64,000 bases of DNA from Fallopia convolvulus. Its lineage: Eukaryota; Streptophyta; Magnoliopsida; Caryophyllales; Polygonaceae. Both the position numbers and the translations under genes were made by a program. Below, in pieces: positions 1-10,453 of this stretch. Positions within the stretch are counted from its first letter, which is position 1. Each line of letters starts with the position of its first letter. The DNA lies in the NCBI GenBank assembly GCA_964016875.1, contig OZ024719.1, forward strand, positions 33,590,679 through 33,654,678, in the 5' to 3' direction. The notes beneath the pieces were generated by a model. That model ran no database searches and was not told where the DNA came from. It saw only the letters and a program-made list of their open reading frames with translations.

Positions 1-1112
1 GCCTGCAGTGGCTTTTGGTCATTCGTAGGAGTTCTTGGTTGTACTTGTGTTCCTTAGAAATACTTGAACAAACCACATTAGTTCCCTATGGTGTTTGTCA
101 TTATCAAAACTTAAGAGAATTGAATCGTTGATCCGTTGTTTAGAACCAGAGGTCCCAACAACGTCCCAACACAGAGCCATGCGAGGTTTGACTCCTAAAA
201 CTCGAGTGTTAAGTATATAGAAATTGGTTTGTTTTCCCACGTTTTTGTGTGCTCAAAGCTGATCCATGATTGATGTTTGGTTGGCTTACGAGTCTGTTGG
301 TATTCTGAGTGTGAAGCCAAACCATATTTGATCCACAAATCGGTTACAATCATGCTTCATTAAACCCGCAATTGAAAGCCAACCCTTTATATTCCTAGAC
401 TTAATTCCTATCTTTTAAGTGCGCTTGGCTGATGCGACCCTGCCTAGGCTCGGACCTAGCTCCTACCATTCTGAGCCGGCCTAGACCTTGGAGACCCCCT
501 TGGCTTAGGATTTAGTCTCATTTATGTATTTATTATATTATTTCTATTTCCGTAATTTATATTCCGTCTTTACTATTTTAGGCGTGTGTTCTCTTATGCT
601 TAAGAGACCGGCCCATTAAGGTAGAATAAGGCCCATTAGGGTTTGTTGCATCTTTCCCTTTCTAGCTAGTACTATTATTAGTATTATGGGCTTTGGACGT
701 TGGGCCTAGCATGTTGCTAACCCTAGTCCGCCACCCATATTAGATCTAGGGTTTCATGAGCCTTCTTCTATATAAGAGGCATGACTCCCATTGTATTCTT
801 CACGTCCAATATGAATTAAGCCAGAGCTTTGAGTCGAGTTTCTCCTCCCCTTTGGCCCGGGCGTCACCCTATTCTCTTCTCATCCCATATTCTTCCGGTC
901 TCCCTCAAAAGAGATCACCTTCTCATCCTTTCACTTCTTTCTCATCAAAGTCTAGGCTTCGGCCTCAAATCTATCCGGTTACTATTTGTCGGAGAAGATT
1001 TGAACGTTTCGAGCCTAGATCCGCCCCTTGTGACCCTAGGGTCGCATCATTGGCACACGAAAGGTTGTGTGTAATTCACGAGAAGGCTTAAAGGATTAAG
1101 GGAATGAGTAAA
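1..1112 (+). other. LTR-like flank with TATA box, no gene
   Basis: There is no convincing coding region here. A TATATAAG box at 769-776 follows about 300 bases with plant LTR character and is followed by a pyrimidine-rich leader (830-960). This is the usual layout of the U3/R part of an LTR retrotransposon. I cannot find a matching second LTR, a primer binding site or clear TG/CA ends in the window, so this may be a decayed LTR remnant or the proximal promoter of something else. The short open frames at 756-1091 read low-complexity Ser/Pro/Leu sequence and resemble nothing I know. Confidence 0.3.
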
Positions 1113-1272
1113 TCTATAATACTAGAAAAGTGCAAATGTTGCCATGAACAGTAATCCTATAAATCAATGCTAATCATTGTAGTAATTGGAGAATTAGATT
1201 TGTGATTGGTCAAATGTGTTATGTTAAATAAAATAAATATGATTTTACTAATTGATTGCATTTAAAACTTAT

Positions 1273-1429
1273 GCAATCATTGCATTTATTACTCAATGAT
1301 TGCGGCGGCTGCTTGCTGATTTGCAAAAAAAAACGGATTGCAGCGGTTGACTTTCCTGCACCTCTTTGATTTGGCTTCTCTTGTTGTCTTCCATAGCACT
1401 CAATCATTGCATTTATTACTCAATGATTG
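1273..1429. repeat. Two copies of a hairpin-forming palindrome
   Basis: Perfect inverted arms GCAATCATTG / CAATGATTGC flank the 11-base loop CATTTATTACT at 1273-1303. The same hairpin, one base shorter per arm, recurs at 1401-1429 after 97 bases. The identical loop shows it is a duplication rather than chance. Confidence 0.75.
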
Positions 1430-2101
1430 CAATGCTTGTATTTAAAATGTGTAAAAGAATTATGCAGTGCATTTCGTACACGACTTTACATACTTTTGTT
1501 TTATTAGGTACTTTTGTTTTATTAGGCTGACAATCATTACGCCAATTATTGCATTCAATTTCTTTCAGCTTTATACGGCTGAACTTGTCATGCAAGCCAA
1601 ACTTTGGCTATAAATAGGTTGTACAATTCATTGTAACGAATCAACGAAATCAGTTCAGCTTTATCAAGTTTCTCTCTCAAATATTTCACAGCACAATAAT
1701 TGTCGACGTATCTTTCAAATTTTAGTAGTTATGACCTTACATGCGTCTTATAATTGTTCATTCTTTGCATCTCATTTTATTTTGTATATTGAGCTTCTTT
1801 GATTTTGTTGTTGGCTAATGATAATTTTTTTTGGTTATTTCATTTTAATTTTATATTACATATATATTATTCATTCTTGTATTTTGATGTTGACTGATGA
1901 CAATTTAGTTTTGTAATATGTAGGTGTATACGCCCATTTTCATCGCGAGGTATCCAACTTTTAATATTTATGCTTCTAAATTGCATTTCCTAACATATTA
2001 GTTTTTTTATTATGTTTGTGATTTATATATATTGAGATGTACGTTGATGTGGTAATATAATTGTTTTCTTTTGTTTGTGCTTTGTGATATCTAGATATCG
2101 A

Positions 2102-2300
2102 TGTATATTGCTTTAGGTATTTGACTTTCTTGGTAAACGCTCTTGTCAAGAAAGGCTTGGAAAAAAATCTATCAAAGTTGATTCAAAAGAGGAATTTCTT
2201 GAATTCATATATACTCTTTTTTATAGTTTCTTGGTAAACATCCTTGTGAAGAAAAGCTTGGATAAAATCTGTCACAAATGATTAACAAGAGGAATTTCAA
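2102..2300 (+). repeat. Degenerate tandem duplication, about 105-bp unit
   Basis: The phrase TTTCTTGGTAAAC...CTTGTCAAGAAAGGCTTGG near 2128 recurs near 2226 with a few substitutions, followed each time by an AAAATCT...GATT...AAGAGGAATTTC stretch. It lies within AT-rich non-coding sequence. Confidence 0.5.
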
Positions 2301-2530
2301 TGGATATATACATATGGTTTAATGATTTCAATCTAATTTGACTTTTGAATTATGTAGTCTATCAATTTCTTCATTCAACGTCGAAGTTGCATCTTAGAGC
2401 TTATTCAACAATGATTGACACTAGAAATTTCACTAGGCAAGGGGCGAGATTTACAAGTGATGCCAATTTTGGATAATTTTTGTATAGATTTTTATGATTA
2501 TATGATTTTGTAAAATTGGTTAATTAGCTA
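2290..2530 (+). repeat. Dispersed repeat, copy 1 (partner 41595-41835)
   Basis: This segment and 41595-41835 share long runs, among them ACATATGGTTTAATGATT, TATCAATTTCTTCATT and TTTTGGATAATTTTTGTATA, in the same order and spacing. A shorter shared phrase, CTTTTGTTTTATTAGG, lies upstream of both (1493-1527 and 40471-40550). The two loci therefore belong to one repeat family, probably a non-coding part of a transposon. Confidence 0.7.
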
Positions 2531-2884
2531 ATGATTTATCTATTTGCATTTTTTAAATTTTACATTTAATAAGGAATAATTGAGAAAAGATTTGTCGATT
2601 TCTTATGATCAATTAGATGATTTTGCTTTCTTCTATCTATTATGCCTGATTTAGCTGAATTTTAATTAATATGCGTTTACATTATAGATTGTGGTTGCCT
2701 TTATCTACAAATTGCAGCTGCCTTTTCCCAATTTTGTCTACAGATTACGGCTGCCTTTTCCCAATTTTGTCTATAAATATCGTTTGCTGCTTTTGTTGAC
2801 GTGCACCGGAAGAAAAAAAACAGCGGCACACTTGTAATAACACATGTACACTTTTTACAAAATAGTCAAATTAAAAAACAGGGA

Positions 2885-3340
2885 CACAACTCCTTACAAT
2901 GGTACATATAAGTCAAATTACTTGTTAAAATAGAAAGGAGTCTACTGCAATAAACAAAAAGCGAACCGTAATCCAAATGAAGAGGAAAAATTGAAGAGCA
3001 AACCGTAATCCAAATGAAGAGGAAAAATTGAATGCATACTCTTCAAGATAAGTCAAATTAGAAAATGGCGACAAACCTCCTTACAATAGTACATATAGCG
3101 ATTTGTTAAAATAGAAAGGATAGTATGTCTATAATGAATATTCAATGATTGCTGATGTGCTGATTTTGTTATGTTGCTGGCATGCTCAATTTGTTCACGT
3201 TAATCCACATATGCCTATAATGATCGAGTATCCAATGATTGTTGGTGTATATGTTGCTGGCGTATTCAATTTGTTTGCGTTCAATTTCCACGTTATTACA
3301 TTATAGTATGCCGTAATAATGAATATTCAATCATTATTGT
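2885..3340 (+). repeat. Cluster of short tandem duplications
   Basis: The unit AACCGTAATCCAAATGAAGA with flanks is repeated at 2966 and 3000. The phrase CTCCTTACAATRGTACATAT with flanks is repeated at 2890 and 3070. A block with CAATGATTG, TGTTGCTGGC and CAATTTGTT occurs at 3146 and again near 3233. No coding potential is seen. Confidence 0.6.
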
Positions 3341-3688
3341 CGTGTTCAAATTCAATTTGTAGACTTGCAGGCTTGAAAGTTATATCGTGATATCTTGTAC
3401 CCTCCTTTTCTCCACTGCCTTTGTCTTGAATTGCCTTCACGCTTCTCCACCAGTCCCTCTCTCTTCCCAATAACCACCTCCGAGTACGTATTTTTTCCAT
3501 TTCCAGATTGACCACTTCTCCTCTATAAATACCCACGGGCAGCTTCAGTATGTTGAAAATCTGGGGCACGGATGACCTTAAAGAGAAAGGGCCATGTTTG
3601 AAGTTAGTTTTAAAGGGTTTAATAGTTCAAACATAAGATAAATTCTTGAAGTATAATGGTGAGTTGTAGCTAATGTTTATCAATGTAG

Positions 3689-3814
3689 CGGCTAAAATGA
3701 AAAGGACGTTATGCTTAATTAAAAATGACCACAACTCCCAAAAATTGATTTCGGCTAATATGAGAAGGACGTTATGCTTAATTAAAAATGACCACTCCTC
3801 CCAAAACTTGATTA
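3689..3814 (+). repeat. 63-bp tandem duplication
   Basis: CGGCTAAAATGAAAAGGACG at 3689 recurs as CGGCTAATATGAGAAGGACG at 3752, with the following GTTATGCTTAATTAAAAATG almost identical, giving two 63-bp units. Just to the right, GATTGAAATGTATGCATTC also occurs twice (3841 and 3882). Confidence 0.75.
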
Positions 3815-4856
3815 GATCATATGATTCCTGGGAAAAAAAAGATTGAAATGTATGCATTCTTAAGCAATTAGAGTTGATAAGATTGAAATGTATGCATTCC
3901 ATGTGATCCTAACAAAAAAACCTTATGGCAAAGTGAGGGAAATCAGGCAACATTCACTATAATAGCTTTGTGAAGTTTTGGTTCCATTGGTTTTAGAGAG
4001 CAATTGATATAAATTACAGATCACCAATAATCACTAAAGAACCATATAAGCAGATCTAGAGAACCATATAAGCAGGTTCATGATATTATGATCTCGACCT
4101 CCATAGTGTTCAGTTTTTAAGAGAACTTGAGACCACATGAATTTTCCATGATATGAGAATCAATCGTGATCAAGACCCGCCTCTAAAAACTAGAGTATAA
4201 ACAATTGATCCCAAAACCCTAGCAAAATCAAGAAAGCCCCATTACTTTCAGTTCACTAGCAACCTCAACGCCCCAAGTTCATTCAACATAATGCAATAAC
4301 GGCGCATTCCAAGTTTATACTGAATTAGAGCAGAACGGCGCATTTATATGGATCTATTGCCATTACATATAATAGATGCAAACTGATCTAAGCATATAGT
4401 GGCATCTCAATTAAAAGTTGAGCAAAGAAAATCACTTCTTCAAATTTGGGGCGAAGCAAAATCAAAAAAAAAAAACTGAAATACAAAAATAGAAGATACT
4501 AATCTTTACAACTCTAAAAGTTCTCCCTCAAGAAATAATAAATGTTCTAATATCCTTATTCATTCTATTTATTCAAACCATTTTTCTTAAATAAAAAATT
4601 ACATTATTCTCCCTATTCAATCCATTTAAAAGAGAAAGGTTAAAAATAATAAGAGAATCAATGAGTTTGGCCTTTTCGACTTCTATATGATCATCATTTT
4701 ATATCCTAGGACCAATGAAAATAGTTAAAAAATGTGTAAATGCATTTTCTCTTCATTATTTATTTTCAGAACTACCACATATAATTTGTATTTCTATTCT
4801 AATTTAAATAACATACACAATTATTTATGTTCAATTATAAAATTAATAACTATAGA

Positions 4857-4885
4857 CCGTCCAACGGACGGGCGAAGCCATCTAG
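4857..4885 (+). other. Helitron 3' terminal hairpin and CTAG
   Basis: A six-base-pair stem CCGTCC/GGACGG with a three-base loop ends at 4871; ten bases later CTAG (4882-4885) is followed by T. This is the hallmark of a Helitron 3' end: a hairpin 10-12 nt before CTRR, inserted 5' of T. Confidence 0.65.
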
Positions 4886-5810
4886 TTCAGTTGAACAACT
4901 CTAACCTATTTGGCAGTTCTTTTATTGCAGTGTCACCAAATTTCCCATATTGGATCACACAATGGGAAAAAAAATGCAAAATATCAGTTAACATAATGCA
5001 ACATAAAAACAAAGGCAAACTACTCCATTAACTTTCTGATCATATGACTTGAGCATGACTACTGTGACCCTCCTCATTCCAGTCACATGCATCAACATTA
5101 GTGGGGGAAGTATTCTAACATGTTAATTAAAAAAATCAACACCAGCAACTCATATTCACTGATTACCAAATCAATGCAAATTGTATGGTTCTTACACTTG
5201 ATAAGAAAACCAATTGCACGATCAAATGTGAACTTCTCCTGCATTTTCACCATAAAAAGTCAAACAAGAAAAGGTTAGAATAGAAAAAAAAACATTAAGA
5301 AAAGAAATTTGAGGGAACATTACATGCCAATGGCAGCCACCAAGGCCAATTGCCTTCTTCACTACCTTGTAAGGCAACCAAACAGATTTTGTCTTGATAA
5401 TTCACTATCACCTTGGTATGCCAGGGGAGCTAGCGTTGAAAGCTCTTCATCTCCACTTTCTTATGTGAATGGTGAAATCACTCAAGAAGAACACATCCGA
5501 CAAGCAATTAGCATAGATTAAACACTCTATCACTTTAATTTCACATAAATCTCTTTTGGACATTTCATCAAATACCTTCTTGCAATATGAATCTAATACT
5601 AATTAATGATACCAAGCAAGAGGCCAAGTTGGAAAATTGTACATACAAACCAATCAAGGGAAAAAGATGAAATTAGACCTAGGTCTACAAAACCTAGAAA
5701 ATAAACGAGAGGAATGGGTATTAAATCCAATAGTTGCAAATCCATGCAAATCATAATGCTTTTGGCCAATCACATTATCAGCTCAACAAAGAAGGGACAC
5801 CAGAGCAAAC
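4886..5810. other. AT-rich interval, no recognised gene
   Basis: I see nothing I can name. The minus strand between 5310 and 5510 stays open for a stretch and could be one more decayed exon in the same series as those at 5811 and 6973, but I recognise no family. The open frame on the + strand there has no supporting motif. Confidence 0.4.
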
Positions 5811-5912
5811 CTGATGTAGAAGATAGTGATCAGGATGATTCACACATAAAAAATGTTCAACATGCTCAGATACAAATTCATCAGGGTCTGGGGGGACATT
5901 TCTCACGAGAAC
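5811..5912 (-). pseudogene. Isolated exon of an OSCA/ERD4-like channel gene
   Basis: Read on the minus strand, this 102-nt exon encodes 34 residues beginning VLVRNVPPDPDEFVSE and ending VNHPDHYLLHQ. That is the conserved VLVRNVPPDPDES...HPDHYL segment of plant OSCA/CSC1 (RSN1_7TM, formerly DUF221) hyperosmolality-gated calcium channels, just after the first cytosolic helices. It is bounded by a canonical acceptor (TTTTGCAG) and donor (GTTTGC) at the positions expected for a family exon. No other exon of the roughly 700-residue protein is recognisable nearby, so this is a stranded fragment. The exon itself is open, with a few unusual changes such as F and H for S and L. It was either carried by a transposon or is what remains of a decayed duplicate. 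Confidence 0.75.
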
Positions 5913-6972
5913 CTGCAAAAGGAATAAAATTATGAAATTGTAAAACAAGCAGTTTCCGTTTCAAAATAGGTTTCGAACAACTTCACCGACTGCTATTTAT
6001 TGTTTCAATATGAATTGTCCTGTAGCATAATAAGCTACCAAAGACTTCTATACATACAATGTTCCCTATCTAAGTTGTCTAATAACCCGTAAACACCTAA
6101 ATGATAATTTTAACTTGACTACAGTTGAATTAAACAGGTCATCATACTGCTTGAGCAAGAAGTCTTAAATATCATAGTGCTTATAATCACACTCTCCTTG
6201 TATAAAATTCAGCTTGAAGCATAAAAAGACTTTACAAACTTGCATACATGCAGCATATTAAGAATTCTAACACATAAATATGTATTACTGAAATAGGTGA
6301 CATCTATCTAATGATGCTTTTAACTTGACTTACTGTGAAATGATCCAATTGTCTTTCTGCTTGAGAGATAAATTTTAACCTCATAGTTGCTATAATATCA
6401 TACTCCTTGTACAGCATATATGATGTCCAGAATGTGAAAACATAACACATCAATATGTGTGCCCAGAACTTGTAAGCATAAAAGAATCAGATGAAATAAG
6501 GCAAACAGTCATAAGGAAAGCAAACAAATCAGATGTGACAATAATGTAACTGGTTGTACACCTAGAGAGGATGAAAAATGAACAAGCACCTCATTATGGA
6601 AAAACTGCTGAAATTGAAACTTCAAAACGAAAAAAATACAATGCTTTGATTTCTGCTAGACAGTTGCACCTTGACATCTTTTCCTTGTACAGGACATGCA
6701 ATGGTTACTTGTCATCTTAAATCTTATTTCTGTTCTTAAAGAAAAAAATCAGAAATGTATGTGCTCTGTGCTATATGATCTACAAAATTATGCCAATTTC
6801 TACGGAATAGATAGCATGAAAAACTTGGCCAATTTCCTATAGGTTTCAAACAATATAATACTTATATCAGAGAAATTAAAAAAAATAATAAAAAATGTAT
6901 AAAAACAGAGAATGCCACCTGCCAAAAACTCATCCACTTGTTCTCCATATAATTCAAAACCATCTCACTAAC
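5913..6972. other. AT-rich interval, no recognised gene
   Basis: This stretch holds two loosely similar blocks with CTTTTAACTTGACT (around 6107 and 6317), suggesting an old duplication of about 200 bp. I see no reading frame with a known motif. Confidence 0.35.
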
Positions 6973-7110
6973 CTGCTTCCCAGACTTTGGGCTATTTTGT
7001 CTTCTTCCTCAACAGCCTTGCCAAATCTCTACTACTGCTCTGGCACTCTCAATTTCTACACGAGCAAAATATCTTTCTTGGCTCACCAATCTCTTAGCAT
7101 CTTTAGAAGC
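6973..7110 (-). pseudogene. Isolated exon of a SCAB1-like actin-binding gene
   Basis: On the minus strand this 138-nt exon reads ASKDAKRLVSQERYFARVEI, then ESARAVV, an in-frame TGA stop, and finally SGKQ. This matches the coiled-coil segment of SCAB1 (stomatal closure-related actin-binding protein), whose family sequence has ASEDAKKLV..ARAEIESARAAVQRVEEAL..SGKQ. The exon is flanked by TTGTAG (acceptor) and GTTAGT (donor). The middle has shifted frame and returns to it before SGKQ, and it carries a stop, so it cannot give a normal product. No neighbouring SCAB1 exon is visible. Together with the OSCA exon 1.1 kb away on the same strand, it looks like a captured gene fragment. Confidence 0.7.
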
Positions 7111-9300
7111 CTACAAGTTTAATCATGAGTAGCCGATTAAGTAATTTTAAATAGCAATAGAGAATGAACATGCGCAAATGAATATTCTTAGTTAATACAA
7201 TTATGAATGAAACATAGATCAATGTGACTTAGCCAATACCCGTTGGTCATCCCAAGACCATTTGTAGGTTACTCCTTGTTTATTTTACTATTTTATAACT
7301 TTACAATAATGATAGTGAAAATAACATTTCAAAATGAGGCTATTGGTCCCTTTATTTGTTTATTAGGAATTCAACTTGACTAGGACAACTTTAGTAGATC
7401 TTAGTTTTTTCCAAAACAATCTCTCAAACTATAAACCAAAGTGGATCGATTTCGATTTATACATGATAATACAACAATCTACAAAAATATTATAGTTGCA
7501 AGTACAAATATGTACTAATGGCATTTAAAATTTACAAAAACATGTACAACAACAATATTATGCAATACCTCAGATGTACCAATGTAGTTAAGTCGACTAC
7601 TTATTCAGTTTGGTTTAAATCATTGAGGGGAGCTGAGACTATTTAAATTTATTTGGGCACAAACTTATACACCCAAGCGGCCCAAACATTATTAGATTGT
7701 TGGTCCATCAATACAAAACAAGATTAGGTTACTAGAGGATCCTTTACACTAGCGGCCGGAGGTTCTCAGCCACAAAACAAGTGAAAATTTGGATCTTTCT
7801 CGATTGAGAAAGAAGAACCATGGTTGACAAAGACATTACTAAACAAAATTCAATTGAGAAGGACAAGTTCAAACCGATTAATTTTGGTGACGAATTTGTA
7901 GATTTTGACGAGGCCCAGAAGTTATGCCAACGTGATATGTGCAAATTCTTGGGGCTTCTCAAATCAGAGGGTTGAGGTTAGAGCGGATAAGAGACAATGG
8001 AAAAAATGTCGTAATAGAGTAGAAGAGCGATGAGGGAGGCTCGAATCGGCAATTTCACATGTGGATCTAAGGAAACTCGGAGAAAATTCTCTGAAATTAT
8101 TTTCGATCTGAATTTCCAGAAATTTCACCAAATTAGAACCCTAATTTCAGCTTAAATTGCAAATGAACTAGATTGGAGCCCAAATCGGAACTCAAAGTGA
8201 AATTATAACTCACAAACTGAACCAAATGGCTAGAGATCGATTTCGTACCCGCCTCTCGTCGTCTCCTCCAGATAAGCCTCGTCGACAACCCGGGAATCCT
8301 CTTTGTCCGGCGACCACCTCGAATCCTCGTCGGAGCTGGCCTCCTCCCTCGTCGTGGCCGTCCTCCATCGCCGGACTCCTCCCTCTTGTCGGTCGCGCTT
8401 GAAGGGGTGCGTGAAGGGGCTGCGTGAAATGTCCGAGCTCTACTGAATCAATCTTCATTTTCTTTCTGCTTTTTTCTTCTTATTTTTTTTGAACTAGATT
8501 TTCTTTTTTCTTTTTAAACGGAAATGATAACAAAAATGGATGGGAAGTGTATTTTGTGAACTTTAGGCTACGGGGGAATGTTTATATGAAATAGAGGGGT
8601 AATCATAGGAATAATTTATTTATTTAGACACTAAAAGAAAATGTCAAAAATCTGAGAGTATCAAAATAATTTATCTTTATTTAAATTATATATTTTAAAC
8701 GAATGAATTTTATTCGCGTTTGTGTGTATAGTTTTCAATTATATAGCATAATTCAAGTTAATGTAATTAGATTAGTAGTGAATCACGCTATTGAATGACA
8801 AGTTGTAACAATGCCTTTAGTTTTCTTTGACAACTACGACACCGCCATTTATTAGTGTTAATGGATCATTTGCAAGGAAGACGGTGAGAAACATTTTTTT
8901 GCATGGGCGGAAAATGTGTGGAAAAATATTGACAAAATTATGCAAATCGGGAATTGAAGAAATAACGTAGCGAAATAAATGTAATATTTTATGATGTAAT
9001 ACCTCTTTTGTCACTTGTGATCAGCTTGACTATTTAGTTCAACTTTTGGTTATTATTATATAGATGTAATAATGGTATAATATTTAATATTTTTAAATTT
9101 ACTCTAAAAATCAAGTTTACCTTTCTTAAAATAATTTTTTGTCTTTTTTTACTATTAGGTGATTGTGACGTGTTTCGCACGCCAAACGATATAGTTTCTC
9201 TTTTATACCCACATCCAACTAACGTATTGATCATGTTCTGGAAATAGTGAAAGATATATATATTAGTACAAAAGGGTTAACTAATTAGTATTTGTTGACT
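7111..9300. other. Intergenic; GC-richer island at 8190-8450
   Basis: No gene is recognised. The 8190-8450 stretch is richer in CpG than its surroundings and reads, on the minus strand, an 82-codon frame of Gly/Arg-rich sequence (8210-8458). It looks like a 5' leader or first exon of a decayed gene, but I recognise no protein. The remainder is AT-rich. Confidence 0.35.
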
Positions 9301-9542
9301 AATTAGTGAAAGATATATATATTAGTACAAATTAGTGTTGTGGGTTTTAAGAAAATTGATGAATAGATTGTAATCATTGTTGATAGGTTGTGTGTATATT
9401 TGAACGTGAGCATAGTATTTGTTGATGCAATTAGTGAAAGATATATATATTAGTACAAATTAGTGTTGTGGGTTTTAAGAAAATTGATGAATAGATTGTA
9501 ATCATTGTTGATAGGTTGTGTGTATATTTGAACGTGAGCATA
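9301..9542 (+). repeat. 128-bp tandem duplication
   Basis: A 114-base block starting AATTAGTGAAAGATATATAT occurs at 9301-9414 and again, almost perfectly, at 9429-9542. The first 30 bases also occur a third time near 9243. The near identity means the duplication is recent. It directly flanks the insertion site of the LINE. Confidence 0.85.
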
Positions 9543-9577
9543 TATATAGCTAACGAAATTTAGACGTGTAGATAGAT

Positions 9578-9592
9578 CAAATTAGTTTTATA
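9578..9592 (-). other. LINE target-site duplication, 3' side
   Basis: CAAATTAGTTTTATA here is identical to 17454-17468 at the other end of the LINE, giving a 15-bp duplication. The following T-run (9595-9606) is the poly-A tail of the minus-strand element. Confidence 0.85.
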
Positions 9593-9607
9593 TATTTTTT
9601 TTTTTTA

Positions 9608-10453
9608 TTAGGTAAGAATTAGGAGGCACACCCTAAGGGGGCGTCCTAGAGCATTCTTGCGGATGAGAACTAGAAGTTCTGGATGAGTCTTAATAAACTC
9701 AGTGAGGAGACTGTGGCCCAATTTGACAATTTTATCGGCCACAGCATTACACTCCCTAGGAATGTGGTTAATAGAAATATCATGGGCTCCATAAATGGAG
9801 ACAAGGATGTCGAAGATTGTGATTTCAATCTCCCACGGGCACTTAGACAAACCTTTGATCGCATTTATGACTTGCAGGTTGTCTCCTTCAATTACAATCT
9901 TTCCTAGATTCCTGTTCTTTACTTCCCGGATTGCTTCTCAAAGTACCAGCGCTTCAGCTTTTATCGCCGATATTTTACCAAAGCTATACGTTCTTATATC
10001 AATTACCTGACCAAGATGGTCTCTAATCACTAGTCCTCCCGTTACTTGATTATTTGTTAGTTTTGATGCATCACAGTTGATTTTCACATAGCCTTGTGTC
10101 GGCTTTTTCCATATCCTATTTGCTATATTTCGTTTATTTGTTTTTCTAGTTTTGTTTACTTTTATATTTTCCTCATCTTCCGACCATAATTTAGCTTTTT
10201 CCCAGTTTGCTAATTGGGTTCCGATATATCTTGTTAAATAAGGGATTTCATCGCATTGATCTTGTTGGAACGTTAATTTATTTCGTTGGTGCCATACACA
10301 CCACCAGATTACTACAAGTTCTGTGAACTTTTTTTTTTTTCTTATTATTTGTTTAAATTCATTGATGAGGACTCTAGGAGTTTTGTTATATGGATCGATT
10401 CCTCTAATCACCTGAGCAATATTGGGGTTTACCTTATTAGCAATATATGTCAT
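9608..10453 (-). pseudogene. LINE ORF2 C-terminus: zf-RVT and RNase H
   Basis: The minus-strand frame 10453-9938 starts with the region before RNase H (WWCVWHQRNKLTF, the zf-RVT type motif) and enters RNase H with YVKINCDASK, where D is the first catalytic acid. It continues GGLVIRDHLG and IKAEALVL (E, second acid), then breaks. The end of the domain resumes in another frame at 9850-9608 with HIPRECNAVADK, which holds the last conserved D. RNase H removes the RNA template during target-primed reverse transcription. The frameshift near 9900 disables this copy. Confidence 0.8.

Larger units (their letters stand above)
1113..4885 (+). mobile_element. Candidate non-autonomous Helitron
   Basis: The right end has the canonical Helitron 3' architecture: a hairpin CCGTCC-AAC-GGACGG (4857-4871), ten bases, then CTAG (4882-4885) followed by T. 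A plausible 5' end TCTATAATACTAGAAAAGTG begins at 1113 and is preceded by A, so insertion would be between A (1112) and T (4886), as Helitrons do. No Rep/helicase is encoded; the inside is AT-rich with short tandem repeats. The 3' end is the stronger call. The true 5' end could be closer, for example TCTCCC at 4608, whose next bases (TTTAAAAGAGAA) are also Helitron-like; that would make a small 278-bp element. Confidence 0.45.

Noticed and set aside
756..1091. 111-codon open frame on the + strand
   Set aside because: Low-complexity Ser/Pro/Leu reading of a pyrimidine-rich leader after a TATA box, with an overlapping frame of similar length and no known motif.
8210..8458. 82-codon Gly/Arg-rich frame on the minus strand
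   Set aside because: It comes from a CpG-rich stretch that opens several frames; no family resemblance and no neighbouring exon.
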